From positions 1 to 7,083 of the forward strand of contig CACXEL010000337.1 in NCBI GenBank assembly GCA_902766655.1: a DNA stretch of 7,083 bases. The letters are read 5' to 3'. Below, piece by piece: positions 1 to 6,498 of this stretch (positions are counted from its first letter, which is position 1; each line of letters opens with the position of its first letter). Position numbers and translations under genes: made by a program. The stretch comes from an uncultured Lachnospiraceae bacterium. Lineage in GTDB: Bacteria > Bacillota > Clostridia > Lachnospirales > Lachnospiraceae. A model generated the notes under the pieces. The model worked only from the letters and a program-made list of their open reading frames with translations, was not told the origin of the DNA and searched no databases.

Positions 1-1
1 A

Positions 2-1552
2 AAGTTCCTCCGGGAGATGATTGCCTCCCTCACCGCACAGACCTACCCCAACTGGGAGCTCTGCATCGCGGATGCCTCCGGGGAAGATGGCAGCGTCCGG
101 GACATAGTCCTGGCCGAATCGGCCAAAGACGGGCGGATCCGCTACAGGGCCCTTGAGAAAAATGAAGGCATTTCCTCCAACACGAACGCAGCCATCGCCA
201 TGGCCCGCGGAGATTATATAGGCTTGCTGGACCACGACGACTGCCTGGCCCCCCAGGCCCTCTACCGGGTAGCGGAAGCTGTCAGGCAGCAGGGCGCGGA
301 CATGGTCTACACCGATGAGGATAAGTTCTCGGAGGACAGGAAGGAGCATTTCCAGCCCCACTTCAAGCCGGACTTCAACCTGGACCTGCTGCGGTCCAAC
401 AACTATATCACCCACTTCCTGGTGGTCAGGCGGACTCTGGCGGAGGAGGCAGGCCTCTTCAAGGAGGAGATGAACGGGGCCCAGGATCATGATTTCATTT
501 TCCGGGTCAGCGAGCGGGCTGAGAAAATCGTTCACATCCCGGAGGTCCTCTACCACTGGCGGACCCATGCGGCTTCCACGGCGGACAACCCCATGAGCAA
601 GCAGTACGCCTACGAGGCGGGAAAACGGGCGATCGAGGAACATCTGTCACGGACCGGCACCCTGGGAGAGGTGTCGCTGCTCAAGGATTTCGGTTTCTTC
701 CGTGTGAAGTATCCTGTTCAGGGGGAGCCGCTGGTCTCGGTGATCATTCCCAACAAGGATGAGAAGGAAGCGCTTGAATCCTGTATCCAGTCAGTTCTGG
801 CAGCCGATTACAAGAACGTCGAGATCCTCATCGTCGAGAACAATTCGGAGAAGCAGGAGACCTTCGACTACTACAGGTCCCTGGCCGGGAACCCGAAGAT
901 CCGTCTCCTCAGGTGGAAGGAGAGCTTCAACTACTCAGCCATCAACAACTACGGCGTCCGGAAGGCCAGGGGCGAGTACCTGCTCTTCCTGAACAACGAC
1001 GTCCGGGGGACGATCTCGACGGACTGGCTGGGAGAGATGCTGGGCGTCTGCCAGAGAGCGGACGTGGGCTGCGTCGGAGCCAGACTGTATTACCCGAACA
1101 ACACGATCCAGCACGCCGGCATTGTGATCGGCATCGGCGGCGTAGCCGGCGCGGTCTTCGTGGATATGCCGAGGAGCAGGACCGGCTATATGCACAAGGC
1201 GGCTATCCTGCAGGACCTCTCGGCAGTGACCGCGGCCTGCATGATGATGAAGAAGTCCGTATTCGAGGAGGTCGGCGGCTTCGAGGAGAAGCTGGCCGTG
1301 GCCTTCAACGATGTGGATCTCTGCCTGAAGTGCGTTGAGAAGGGTTGGAGGGTCGTCTACGATCCCTACGCGGAGCTCTACCACGACGAGTCCCGCACAA
1401 GAGGCGCCGAGGATACGCCCGAGAAGGCGCGGCGCTTCCAGGGTGAGATCGAATATATGCGGACCCGCTGGATCAGGTATCTCAGGGAAGGGGATCCCAA
1501 CTACAATCCCAACCTCTCCCTGACAAAATGGAATTACTCTCTGAAGCCGTAA
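2..1552 (+). CDS. Two-domain family 2 glycosyltransferase, 5' end cut off by window edge
   Basis: Probable cytoplasmic glycosyltransferase adding sugars to a lipid-linked surface polysaccharide; donor and acceptor cannot be read from sequence. The frame is open through the five codons before ATG 17, and that ATG lies inside the first conserved block of the GT2 fold (QTYPNWELCIADAS). The start is therefore upstream and at least the first beta strand is missing. Counting from ATG 17, domain 1 covers about residues 1-215, with the DXD-like DHDD at 72-75 and YTDEDK soon after. Domain 2 begins near 239 with a fresh GT-A start (PLVSVIIPNKDE). It has NNDV at 326-329 as metal/nucleotide-binding motif and FNDVD (D432, D434) in the acceptor/catalytic region. 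The C-terminal GDPNYNPNLS block is typical of this tandem-GT2 family, often annotated as RfbC-like or rhamnan-synthesis glycosyltransferases. Stop is TAA 1550-1552. Family assignment is firm; sugar specificity is unknown. Confidence 0.93.
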   Translation, partial: KFLREMIASLTAQTYPNWELCIADASGEDGSVRDIVLAESAKDGRIRYRALEKNEGISSNTNAAIAMARGDYIGLLDHDDCLAPQALYRVAEAVRQQGADMVYTDEDKFSEDRKEHFQPHFKPDFNLDLLRSNNYITHFLVVRRTLAEEAGLFKEEMNGAQDHDFIFRVSERAEKIVHIPEVLYHWRTHAASTADNPMSKQYAYEAGKRAIEEHLSRTGTLGEVSLLKDFGFFRVKYPVQGEPLVSVIIPNKDEKEALESCIQSVLAADYKNVEILIVENNSEKQETFDYYRSLAGNPKIRLLRWKESFNYSAINNYGVRKARGEYLLFLNNDVRGTISTDWLGEMLGVCQRADVGCVGARLYYPNNTIQHAGIVIGIGGVAGAVFVDMPRSRTGYMHKAAILQDLSAVTAACMMMKKSVFEEVGGFEEKLAVAFNDVDLCLKCVEKGWRVVYDPYAELYHDESRTRGAEDTPEKARRFQGEIEYMRTRWIRYLREGDPNYNPNLSLTKWNYSLKP

Positions 1553-1562
1553 CCGACTTACC

Positions 1563-1579
1563 CGGCGCCCTGTGCGCCG
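1563..1579 (+). other. Short GC hairpin after the first glycosyltransferase gene
   Basis: Perfect 6-bp stem CGGCGC (1563-1568) with GCGCCG (1574-1579) and a 5-nt loop, beginning 10 nt after the stop codon. No T-run follows, so it does not look like a standard intrinsic terminator. It may protect the 3' end of the message or cause pausing. Function is inference only. Confidence 0.4.
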
Positions 1580-1623
1580 CCAGAAAATCAGGAAGGCCAG
1601 GGCATGCCTGCGGGCCTGCCGGG

Positions 1624-1648
1624 GCGGAGGATGACTGACATCCTTCGC
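1624..1648 (+). promoter_or_regulatory. 10-bp hairpin directly before the ribosome binding site of the second glycosyltransferase
   Basis: GCGGAGGATG (1624-1633) pairs with CATCCTTCGC (1639-1648) across a 5-nt loop: ten contiguous pairs with one G-T wobble (1627/1645). The strongest Shine-Dalgarno-like string here, GGAGG at 1626-1630, is buried in the 5' arm. The weaker AGGA (1649-1652), 11 nt before ATG 1664, starts just after the stem. The structure could influence translation of the downstream gene; that role is inferred. Confidence 0.4.
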
Positions 1649-1663
1649 AGGAAATGAAGACCC

Positions 1664-2650
1664 ATGAACAAAGTGACGCCAAAGGTCTCCGTTGTGATCC
1701 CCAACTACAACGGAGGCGAATACAACAGAAAATGCCTCTTGTCCCTGAGGAACCAGACGCTGTCCCCTGACCGTATTATCGTGGTGGACAACGGCTCCAC
1801 AGACGGAAGCGCCGAGGAGATCGAGGCGGACTTCCCGGAGGTCACCCTCTTCAGGTTCCCGGAGAACACCGGCTTCACCGGTGCGGTCAATAAGGGCATC
1901 GCCATGTCGGACGGGATGGACTACGTCATCCTCCTCAACAATGACACCGAGGCCGAACCCGATTTCGTGCGGGCCCTGACGGAGGCGATCGGGAGGCGGG
2001 ACGACATTTTCTCCTGCCAGGCCAAGATGCTGAAGATGGACGACCCCTCGGTCATGGACGACGCCGGAGACCTCTACTGCTCCCTGGGCTGGGCTTTCGC
2101 AAGGGGCAAGGGGATGCCGGAGACCGGATTCCGGAAGCCGGCGGCCATCTTTTCCTCCTGTGCGGGGGCGGCCATCTACAGCATGAAGATCCTGGAGGAG
2201 ATCGGGACCTTCGACGACAATCACTTCGCCTACCTCGAGGATACGGATATCGGGTGGCGGGCCAGGATTCGCGGTTACCGGAATGTTTTCATTCCCGCTG
2301 CCAGGGTGCGGCATGTGGGCAGCGCCTCGAGCGGCTCCATCTACAACCTTTTCAAGGTGAAGAACACCTCTCGGAACAGCATTTATCTCATCTATAAGAA
2401 CATGCCGACGCCTCAGATCCTTCTGAACCTGCCCCTCTTCCTGGCAGGCTTCAGCGTCAAGGCGGTCTTCTTCACCCTCAAGGGCTTCGGAGGTGAGTAC
2501 ATCCGGGGAATCGGGCAGGGCTTTGCCCTCTGCCGGAAGGGCCGCGAGGAGGGCCGGCGGGTCCGATACAATCCCCGGAACAGGCGGAACTATATCCGCA
2601 TACAGCTGGAGCTTTGGGCCAACGTGGCGAGAAGGTTCCTGAAAAGGTGA
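1664..2650 (+). CDS. Family 2 glycosyltransferase, rhamnosyltransferase-like (WbbL type)
   Basis: A 328-residue GT-A fold enzyme, the usual length for this group, predicted to transfer one sugar in assembly of the polysaccharide repeat unit at the cytoplasmic membrane face. VSVVIPNYNGG near residue 9 opens the nucleotide-binding half, followed by VDNGSTDGS and ENTGFTGAVNKG. NNDTE at 92-96 is the DXD-like metal site and EDTD at 192-195 the conserved acidic acceptor-site motif. The pattern resembles the WbbL/RfbF-like (dTDP-rhamnose) group, but specificity cannot be proven by motif. A hydrophobic stretch near residues 250-270 and the basic C-terminus suggest membrane association. ATG 1664 is chosen because it lies just before the first beta strand, with a weak AGGA 11 nt upstream. 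ATG 1654 is out of frame. It lies 111 nt after the preceding gene and is probably cotranscribed with it. Confidence 0.93.
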   Translation: MNKVTPKVSVVIPNYNGGEYNRKCLLSLRNQTLSPDRIIVVDNGSTDGSAEEIEADFPEVTLFRFPENTGFTGAVNKGIAMSDGMDYVILLNNDTEAEPDFVRALTEAIGRRDDIFSCQAKMLKMDDPSVMDDAGDLYCSLGWAFARGKGMPETGFRKPAAIFSSCAGAAIYSMKILEEIGTFDDNHFAYLEDTDIGWRARIRGYRNVFIPAARVRHVGSASSGSIYNLFKVKNTSRNSIYLIYKNMPTPQILLNLPLFLAGFSVKAVFFTLKGFGGEYIRGIGQGFALCRKGREEGRRVRYNPRNRRNYIRIQLELWANVARRFLKR

Positions 2651-2730
2651 CCGGGGAAAGGACCCGAATCCGCCCGGATGAGGAGGACGGACGCTTCACG
2701 GGAAGGTGAGCGGGATTCATTTCTCATCAA

Positions 2731-2781
2731 TGGATTTATTTTTATTTTTGCCTTGAACATTTCTGACTGGTATAGTATAAC
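2731..2781 (+). promoter_or_regulatory. Sigma-A-type promoter with AT-rich upstream element
   Basis: TTGAAC (2753-2758) and TATAAC (2776-2781) are separated by exactly 17 bp, matching 4 of 6 and 5 of 6 consensus bases. An overlapping extended -10, TGG plus TATAGT (2768-2776), sits 5 bp earlier. An AT-rich tract, 2731-2750, lies directly upstream of the -35 in an otherwise GC-rich window and could act as an UP element. The expected transcript start is about 2787-2789, some 55 nt before GTG 2843. It would drive the priming transferase and genes after it. Confidence 0.7.
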
Positions 2782-2803
2782 TGTAGCTATTCGCAGATGA
2801 CCG

Positions 2804-2820
2804 GCTGCCCTCGGGGCGGC
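2804..2820 (+). other. GC-rich hairpin in the leader of the priming transferase
   Basis: GCTGCCC (2804-2810) pairs with GGGCGGC (2814-2820), seven pairs with one T-G wobble and a 3-nt loop. It would lie in the 5' untranslated region of a transcript from the promoter at 2753-2781, ending 10 nt before the GGAGGAG ribosome site. No T-run follows, so termination is unlikely. A stability or pausing role is possible. Confidence 0.35.
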
Positions 2821-2830
2821 GGAAATGCCT

Positions 2831-2845
2831 GGAGGAGAAGCAGTG
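2831..2845 (+). promoter_or_regulatory. Ribosome binding site that selects GTG 2843 as start
   Basis: GGAGGAG at 2831-2837 lies 5 nt before GTG 2843, an ideal Shine-Dalgarno arrangement. The in-frame ATG at 2825 lies upstream of this site and has only a weak GGCGGA before it, next to the leader hairpin. GTG is therefore preferred. Confidence 0.7.
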
Positions 2846-4246
2846 ATCGAAGAAAATCAGAGAATTTATAACCGGCTCCTGGCCGGGGTGGATGGCCTGA
2901 TTGTCGTCTTCTGCTTTATCGGCGCCTGGTTCCTGCGATACAGGAGCGGGCTTTTTAAGAGCAGCATCGAGGTGGTGCCCTTCCGGAGCTACCTGGAATC
3001 GCTGATCTTCATCGTGCCCCTCTTCCTGATCCTCTATTCCTTCTGCAATCTCTACTCGGCCAACCGCGTCAGGGGCCGGCGGCTGGAGATGGGCTCGGTG
3101 CTGGAGGCCAATATCATCGGTCTCCTCATCATTCTGTCGGCCCTCCAGCTCCTCCACCAGGACAACTGGTCCCGGGCCATGATCTTCATGTTCAGCGCCA
3201 TGAACCTGGCGGTCGATATCGGCGCCCGCATGGGTATCTGGGTCATGGTGAGACGCATGAGGAAGAGCGGCAGGAACCAGCGTGCCGTTCTTCTGGTCGG
3301 CTACAGCCGTGCCGCGGAGGAGTACATAGACCGGGTCACGATGAATCCCCAGTGGGGCTACGTCATCCGGGGCATCCTGGACGACCGTGTGGAGGCCGGT
3401 ACGGTCTATAAGGGCGTCAAGGTCCTGGGCCAGATCGACAATCTTATGATCATTCTGCCGGAGAACCACCTGGATGAGATCGCCATCACCCTTGGCCTGA
3501 AGGAGTACCACAGGCTGGAGGAGATCGTGGCTCTCTGCGAGAAGTCCGGCGTCCATACCAAGTTCATACCGGACTACAACAACATCATTCCGACCAAGCC
3601 CTACACGGAGGACGTTCTGGGCCTGCCGGTCATCAACATCCGGCATGTGCCCCTCAACTCCCCCTTCTGGTCCGCTGTCAAGAGGATCATGGACGTGGCG
3701 GGGAGCATTGTCTGCATTATCCTGCTGTCGCCGGTCATGCTGATCTTCGCGGTCACTGTCAAGGTGACGAGCCCGGGTCCGGTCATTTTTGCCCAGGAGC
3801 GGGTGGGCCTCCACAACCGGCCCTTCAAGATGTATAAGTTCCGCTCTATGGTGGTCCAGGATGACAAGAGGGAGAAGAAGGCCTGGACCGTCCGCGACGA
3901 TCCGAGAGTGACGCCGGTGGGGCGTTTCATGCGGAAGACCAGCATCGACGAGCTTCCCCAGCTCTTTAACGTGCTGAAGGGAGAAATGTCCCTGGTCGGC
4001 CCCCGGCCGGCGAGGCCTTACTTCGTGGAGAAATTCCAGCAGGAGATCCCCCGCTACATGGTCAAGCACCAGGTCCGCCCGGGCATGACCGGCTGGGCCC
4101 AGGTCAACGGCTACCGGGGGGATACGTCCATCCGCAAGCGGATCGACTGCGACCTCTACTATATCGAGAACTGGACTGTAGGACTGGATATCAAGATCCT
4201 GATCCTTACGGTCTTCAAAGGCTTTATCAATAAGAATGCTTATTAA
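2843..4246 (+). CDS. Polyprenyl-phosphate sugar-1-phosphate transferase, WcaJ-like priming enzyme
   Basis: Integral membrane enzyme that starts repeat-unit synthesis by moving a hexose-1-phosphate from a UDP-sugar to undecaprenyl phosphate. The 467 residues from GTG 2843 match the usual length of the long polyprenyl glycosylphosphotransferase family. The N-terminal half has about four membrane segments (roughly 11-30, 46-66, 82-98, 108-130). A Rossmann-like CoA-binding-type domain starts near 148 (AVLLVGYSRAAEEY). The sugar-transferase domain runs from about 280 (KRIMDVAG) to the end, with a fifth hydrophobic segment, the SPGPVIFAQERVG and KFRSM blocks, the catalytic Asp-Glu pair at 369-370 (SIDELPQ), VGPRPARP and a C-terminal GYRGDTSIRKRIDCDLYY signature typical of WcaJ. 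The first sugar (glucose or galactose) is not certain. An alternative start, ATG 2825, would add six residues. The gene follows its own promoter and ends 17 nt before the LCP start codon. Confidence 0.94.
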   Translation: MIEENQRIYNRLLAGVDGLIVVFCFIGAWFLRYRSGLFKSSIEVVPFRSYLESLIFIVPLFLILYSFCNLYSANRVRGRRLEMGSVLEANIIGLLIILSALQLLHQDNWSRAMIFMFSAMNLAVDIGARMGIWVMVRRMRKSGRNQRAVLLVGYSRAAEEYIDRVTMNPQWGYVIRGILDDRVEAGTVYKGVKVLGQIDNLMIILPENHLDEIAITLGLKEYHRLEEIVALCEKSGVHTKFIPDYNNIIPTKPYTEDVLGLPVINIRHVPLNSPFWSAVKRIMDVAGSIVCIILLSPVMLIFAVTVKVTSPGPVIFAQERVGLHNRPFKMYKFRSMVVQDDKREKKAWTVRDDPRVTPVGRFMRKTSIDELPQLFNVLKGEMSLVGPRPARPYFVEKFQQEIPRYMVKHQVRPGMTGWAQVNGYRGDTSIRKRIDCDLYYIENWTVGLDIKILILTVFKGFINKNAY

Positions 4247-4251
4247 GCTGC

Positions 4252-4266
4252 AAAGGAGCACATATG
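4252..4266 (+). promoter_or_regulatory. Strong ribosome binding site for the LCP gene
   Basis: AAAGGAG at 4252-4258 is followed after 5 nt by ATG 4264, in the same frame as the LCP protein. This is one of the best Shine-Dalgarno sites in the window and marks ATG 4264 as the intended start, although a TAA follows at codon 7. Confidence 0.8.
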
Positions 4267-4283
4267 TCATACAAGGTGACATA
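4263..4283 (+). repeat. Perfect 7-bp inverted repeat enclosing the LCP start codon
   Basis: TATGTCA (4263-4269) and TGACATA (4277-4283) are exact reverse complements around a 7-nt spacer. The 5' arm contains ATG 4264; the 3' arm ends inside the in-frame TAA 4282-4284. Eight A residues (4283-4290) follow. It could be an mRNA hairpin hiding the start codon, a TGTCA-N7-TGACA operator-like dyad, or chance. Confidence 0.5.
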
Positions 4284-5442
4284 AAAAAAAGCCAGACACA
4301 GGCTCAGGAACCGGATCCTTTTCATTCTGGAGATCCTGATCCTCTTCGTGCTGGCGGCAGGTGTTTACATTTATGCCCAGTTCAACGGTGTCATCCGGAA
4401 CATGGGCAGTGAATTGGCGGGCGAGGAGGAGCCGCTCAATGTGGATGACGTTTTCATCAACGAGGCCCTGACATCGGACGAACGGCTCAGCGGCTATACC
4501 AATATTGCCCTGGTCGGCATCGATACCCGCGACGTCACGTCGGTGGATTACGCCAACTCCGACACCATGATCATCGCCAGTATCAACAACGATACCCAGG
4601 AGGTCAGGATGGTGTCCATTTACCGCGACACCTATCTGAACGTCAATCCCCTGGACCCCACCTACGACAAGGCCAACTCAGCCTACTGCAGGGGCAGCGC
4701 TGCCCAGATGCTGTCCATGATCAACGCGAATCTTGACCTGGACATCACCGAGTACGTGGTCGTGGACTTCAGGGCCCTGGCCCGGATGGTGGATGCCCTG
4801 GGCGGACTCACGGTCTACATGACCCAGCAGGAAGCCCTCATGGTCAACGATTACTGCGTCGAGACCAGCGAGGTGACCGGCATGGAATATATTCCGCTGG
4901 ACGTACCGCTTCCGGAGGTCCAGAACATCGAGCCCAAAGACTATGAGCTGAACGGCGTGCAGGCTGTCGCCTACTGCCGGATCCGCAAGACGGACGGTCT
5001 CGATTTCAAGCGCACGCAGCGCCAGAGACTGATCATCAAGAAGGTCATCGAGAAAGCCAAGAAAAAGGGCCTTGGCGCTGTCCAGGCAATCATCACGGAC
5101 GTTCTGCCGCTCTGCAAGACGTCTCTGTCCAGCTCCCAGATCCTGAAAATGGCTTCCCAGATGTTCAACTATGAACTGACCGAGACCTCCGGCTTCCCGA
5201 TCTGCCATATCGAGGACTGGGTCGGGAACCTGGATTGTGTCATCCCCGTCACACTGCAGGCCAACGTCAGTGAGCTGCATGCTTTCCTCTTTGACGACCA
5301 GGATTACCAGGTCACCGATGAGGTCCGTGCCTACAGCCAGCATATCATCGACATGACCGGCTACGACGAGAGCTGGATCGTACGGGCATCCCAGGCCAGC
5401 GTTGTCGCCCATGACGGCGGAGAGTCCGATACCATCAACTGA
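4264..5442 (+). CDS. LytR-CpsA-Psr (LCP) family wall-polymer ligase, with an in-frame TAA at codon 7
   Basis: LCP enzymes are anchored by one N-terminal helix and transfer glycopolymers from undecaprenyl carriers to peptidoglycan outside the membrane. The frame from 4285 is open for 385 codons. It encodes a basic stretch (KKARHRLRNR), a transmembrane helix (about 4315-4380) and the LCP domain. The domain has GIDTR (Asp at 4522), SDTMI (Asp at 4561), SIYRDTYL (Arg at 4624), an ALGGL block, and IRKTDG then FKRTQRQR with arginines at 4984, 5011, 5020 and 5026. These match the conserved Asp/Arg set that binds the polyprenyl pyrophosphate and metal. ATG 4264 has a strong ribosome site, but TAA 4282-4284 interrupts it after MSYKVT. 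No ATG, GTG or TTG lies in frame between the TAA and GTG 4348, which lacks a well-spaced ribosome site and would delete most of the anchor (364 residues). The gene may be a nonsense mutant, recoded, or carry a sequence error. Confidence 0.88.
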
Positions 5443-5491
5443 TCTGTGGCAGGGGCAGAGGGTTCATACAGCTTTTTGACGGCAGGCGGTA

Positions 5492-5521
5492 TTCATTTTC
5501 CGATGAAGGGCGGAAAATGAA
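5492..5521 (+). promoter_or_regulatory. Perfect 11-bp inverted repeat between the LCP and third glycosyltransferase genes
   Basis: TTCATTTTCCG (5492-5502) and CGGAAAATGAA (5511-5521) are exact reverse complements with an 8-nt loop. The loop itself begins with ATGAA (5503-5507), which can pair with TTCAT (5492-5496) to form a smaller competing hairpin. No T-run follows on either strand, so it is not a standard intrinsic terminator. It lies 36 nt before ATG 5558. An mRNA stability, attenuation or protein-binding role is possible but unproven. Confidence 0.5.
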
Positions 5522-5557
5522 ATCATTCCCCGGCCGGAAAGGGGAGGAAGAAGTACT

Positions 5558-6490
5558 ATGAAGCATCCGTCCGTGGACGTTATCATCCCGGCCTACCGGC
5601 CGGGACCGACATTTCGCAGTCTCCTGGAGCGCCTCGCGGATCAGACCTGGCCTGTGGGCCATATCCTGATCATCAATACCGAGGAACGCTACTGGAAGTC
5701 CTCCTTTGTCAAGGGCATTCCCCAGGCGGAGGTCTTTCACATCACAAAAGAAGAGTTCGACCACGGGGCGACCAGGAACATGGGAGCCGGCTTTTCCGAT
5801 GCCGATTATGTGGTCTTTATGACCCACGATGCGGTGCCTGCCGACCGATATCTGATCGCGCATCTGCTGAAGCCTTTCCGGGATCCCCTGGTCAAGGTCT
5901 CCTATGCAAGGCAGCTTCCCAGCAAGAGCTGCCGGATCATTGAGGGCTACACGAGGAGCTTCAATTATCCGGAGGAGAGCCTGGTCAAGACGATCGAGGA
6001 CCTGCCGGAGATGGGAATCAAGACCTATTTCTGCTCCAACGTCTGCGCGGCTTATGACCGGGCGTTTCTGAGGAGCATAGGCGGGTTCCCGCAGCCCTGT
6101 ATTTTCAACGAGGACATGGTCTTCGCGGCCAGGGCCCTCAGACTTGGCTACGGGGTGGCCTATGCGGCGGACGCCAAGGTCATCCATTCCCACAACTACA
6201 CGGGCTCCCAGCAATTCCACAGAAATTTCGACAACGGCGTCTCCCAGGCCATGTTCCCCGAAATCTTCAGCGGGATCGCTTCCGAGGGGGAGGGGGTGAA
6301 GCTGGTCAGGCAGACGTCAGCCTATCTGAACGAGATCGGAAGGTCCTACCTGATTCCCCAGCTCCTCTGGCAGAGTGCCTGCAAGTACGCCGGCTTCCGG
6401 CTGGGGCGGGCCTACCGTTCCCTGCCCATGTCGATGGTGCGGGCAGCCAGCATGAACAAGGCTTTCTGGGACTACCGGGATGAGGAATAG
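5558..6490 (+). CDS. Family 2 glycosyltransferase, rhamnosyltransferase-like (RfbF/RfbN type)
   Basis: A 310-residue GT-A enzyme predicted to add a sugar, quite possibly rhamnose, to the lipid-linked repeat unit. VDVIIPAYRPG near residue 6 starts the nucleotide-binding half. FDHGATRNMG (about 67-76) is a hallmark of the rhamnosyltransferase-like GT2 subgroup. THDA at 89-92 takes the place of the DXD motif. NEDMVFAARA (E185, D186) is the acidic acceptor-site motif, followed by VIHSHNYT. The C-terminal MNKAFWDY resembles the basic/aromatic tail common in this subgroup. ATG 5558 is preceded by GGGGAGG (5541-5547) at a 10-nt spacing and lies just before the first beta strand. The gene begins 115 nt after the LCP stop, with no convincing promoter between, so it is probably transcribed from the promoter at 2753-2781. 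A probable terminator follows its TAG. Substrate is an inference. Confidence 0.92.
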   Translation: MKHPSVDVIIPAYRPGPTFRSLLERLADQTWPVGHILIINTEERYWKSSFVKGIPQAEVFHITKEEFDHGATRNMGAGFSDADYVVFMTHDAVPADRYLIAHLLKPFRDPLVKVSYARQLPSKSCRIIEGYTRSFNYPEESLVKTIEDLPEMGIKTYFCSNVCAAYDRAFLRSIGGFPQPCIFNEDMVFAARALRLGYGVAYAADAKVIHSHNYTGSQQFHRNFDNGVSQAMFPEIFSGIASEGEGVKLVRQTSAYLNEIGRSYLIPQLLWQSACKYAGFRLGRAYRSLPMSMVRAASMNKAFWDYRDEE

Positions 6491-6498
6491 TGAAACTG

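Noticed and set aside
935..2314. A 459-codon minus-strand open frame spanning parts of two glycosyltransferase genes and their spacer
   Set aside because: Same shadow effect: no recognisable domain and no ribosome site that I can see, while both + strand genes have all family motifs.
2678..2800. Small + strand ORF (40 codons from ATG 2678) with a hydrophobic middle
   Set aside because: No well-placed ribosome site, and it is overlaid by the promoter at 2753-2781. The hydrophobic residues come from the T-rich tract.
2717..4282. A 521-codon minus-strand open frame covering the priming transferase gene
   Set aside because: It is antisense to a clearly conserved enzyme. Its product is rich in Asp, His, Arg and Pro with no recognisable fold, as expected for a shadow frame opposite GC-biased third codon positions.
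4348..5442. GTG 4348 as the true start of the LCP protein
   Set aside because: The nearest GGAG (4329-4332) is 15 nt upstream, and this start would remove the basic segment and most of the transmembrane helix. It remains the only standard start in frame before the LCP domain after the TAA, so it is kept as a fallback.
5476..5504. Possible promoter before the third glycosyltransferase (TTGACG at 5476-5481)
   Set aside because: The -35 matches 5 of 6 bases, but nothing resembling TATAAT lies 16-18 bp downstream; that region is the inverted repeat.
4678..6220. Minus-strand open frames (4678-5412 and 5435-6220) opposite the LCP and third glycosyltransferase genes
   Set aside because: Low-complexity shadow products with no family motifs; the + strand readings are unambiguous.
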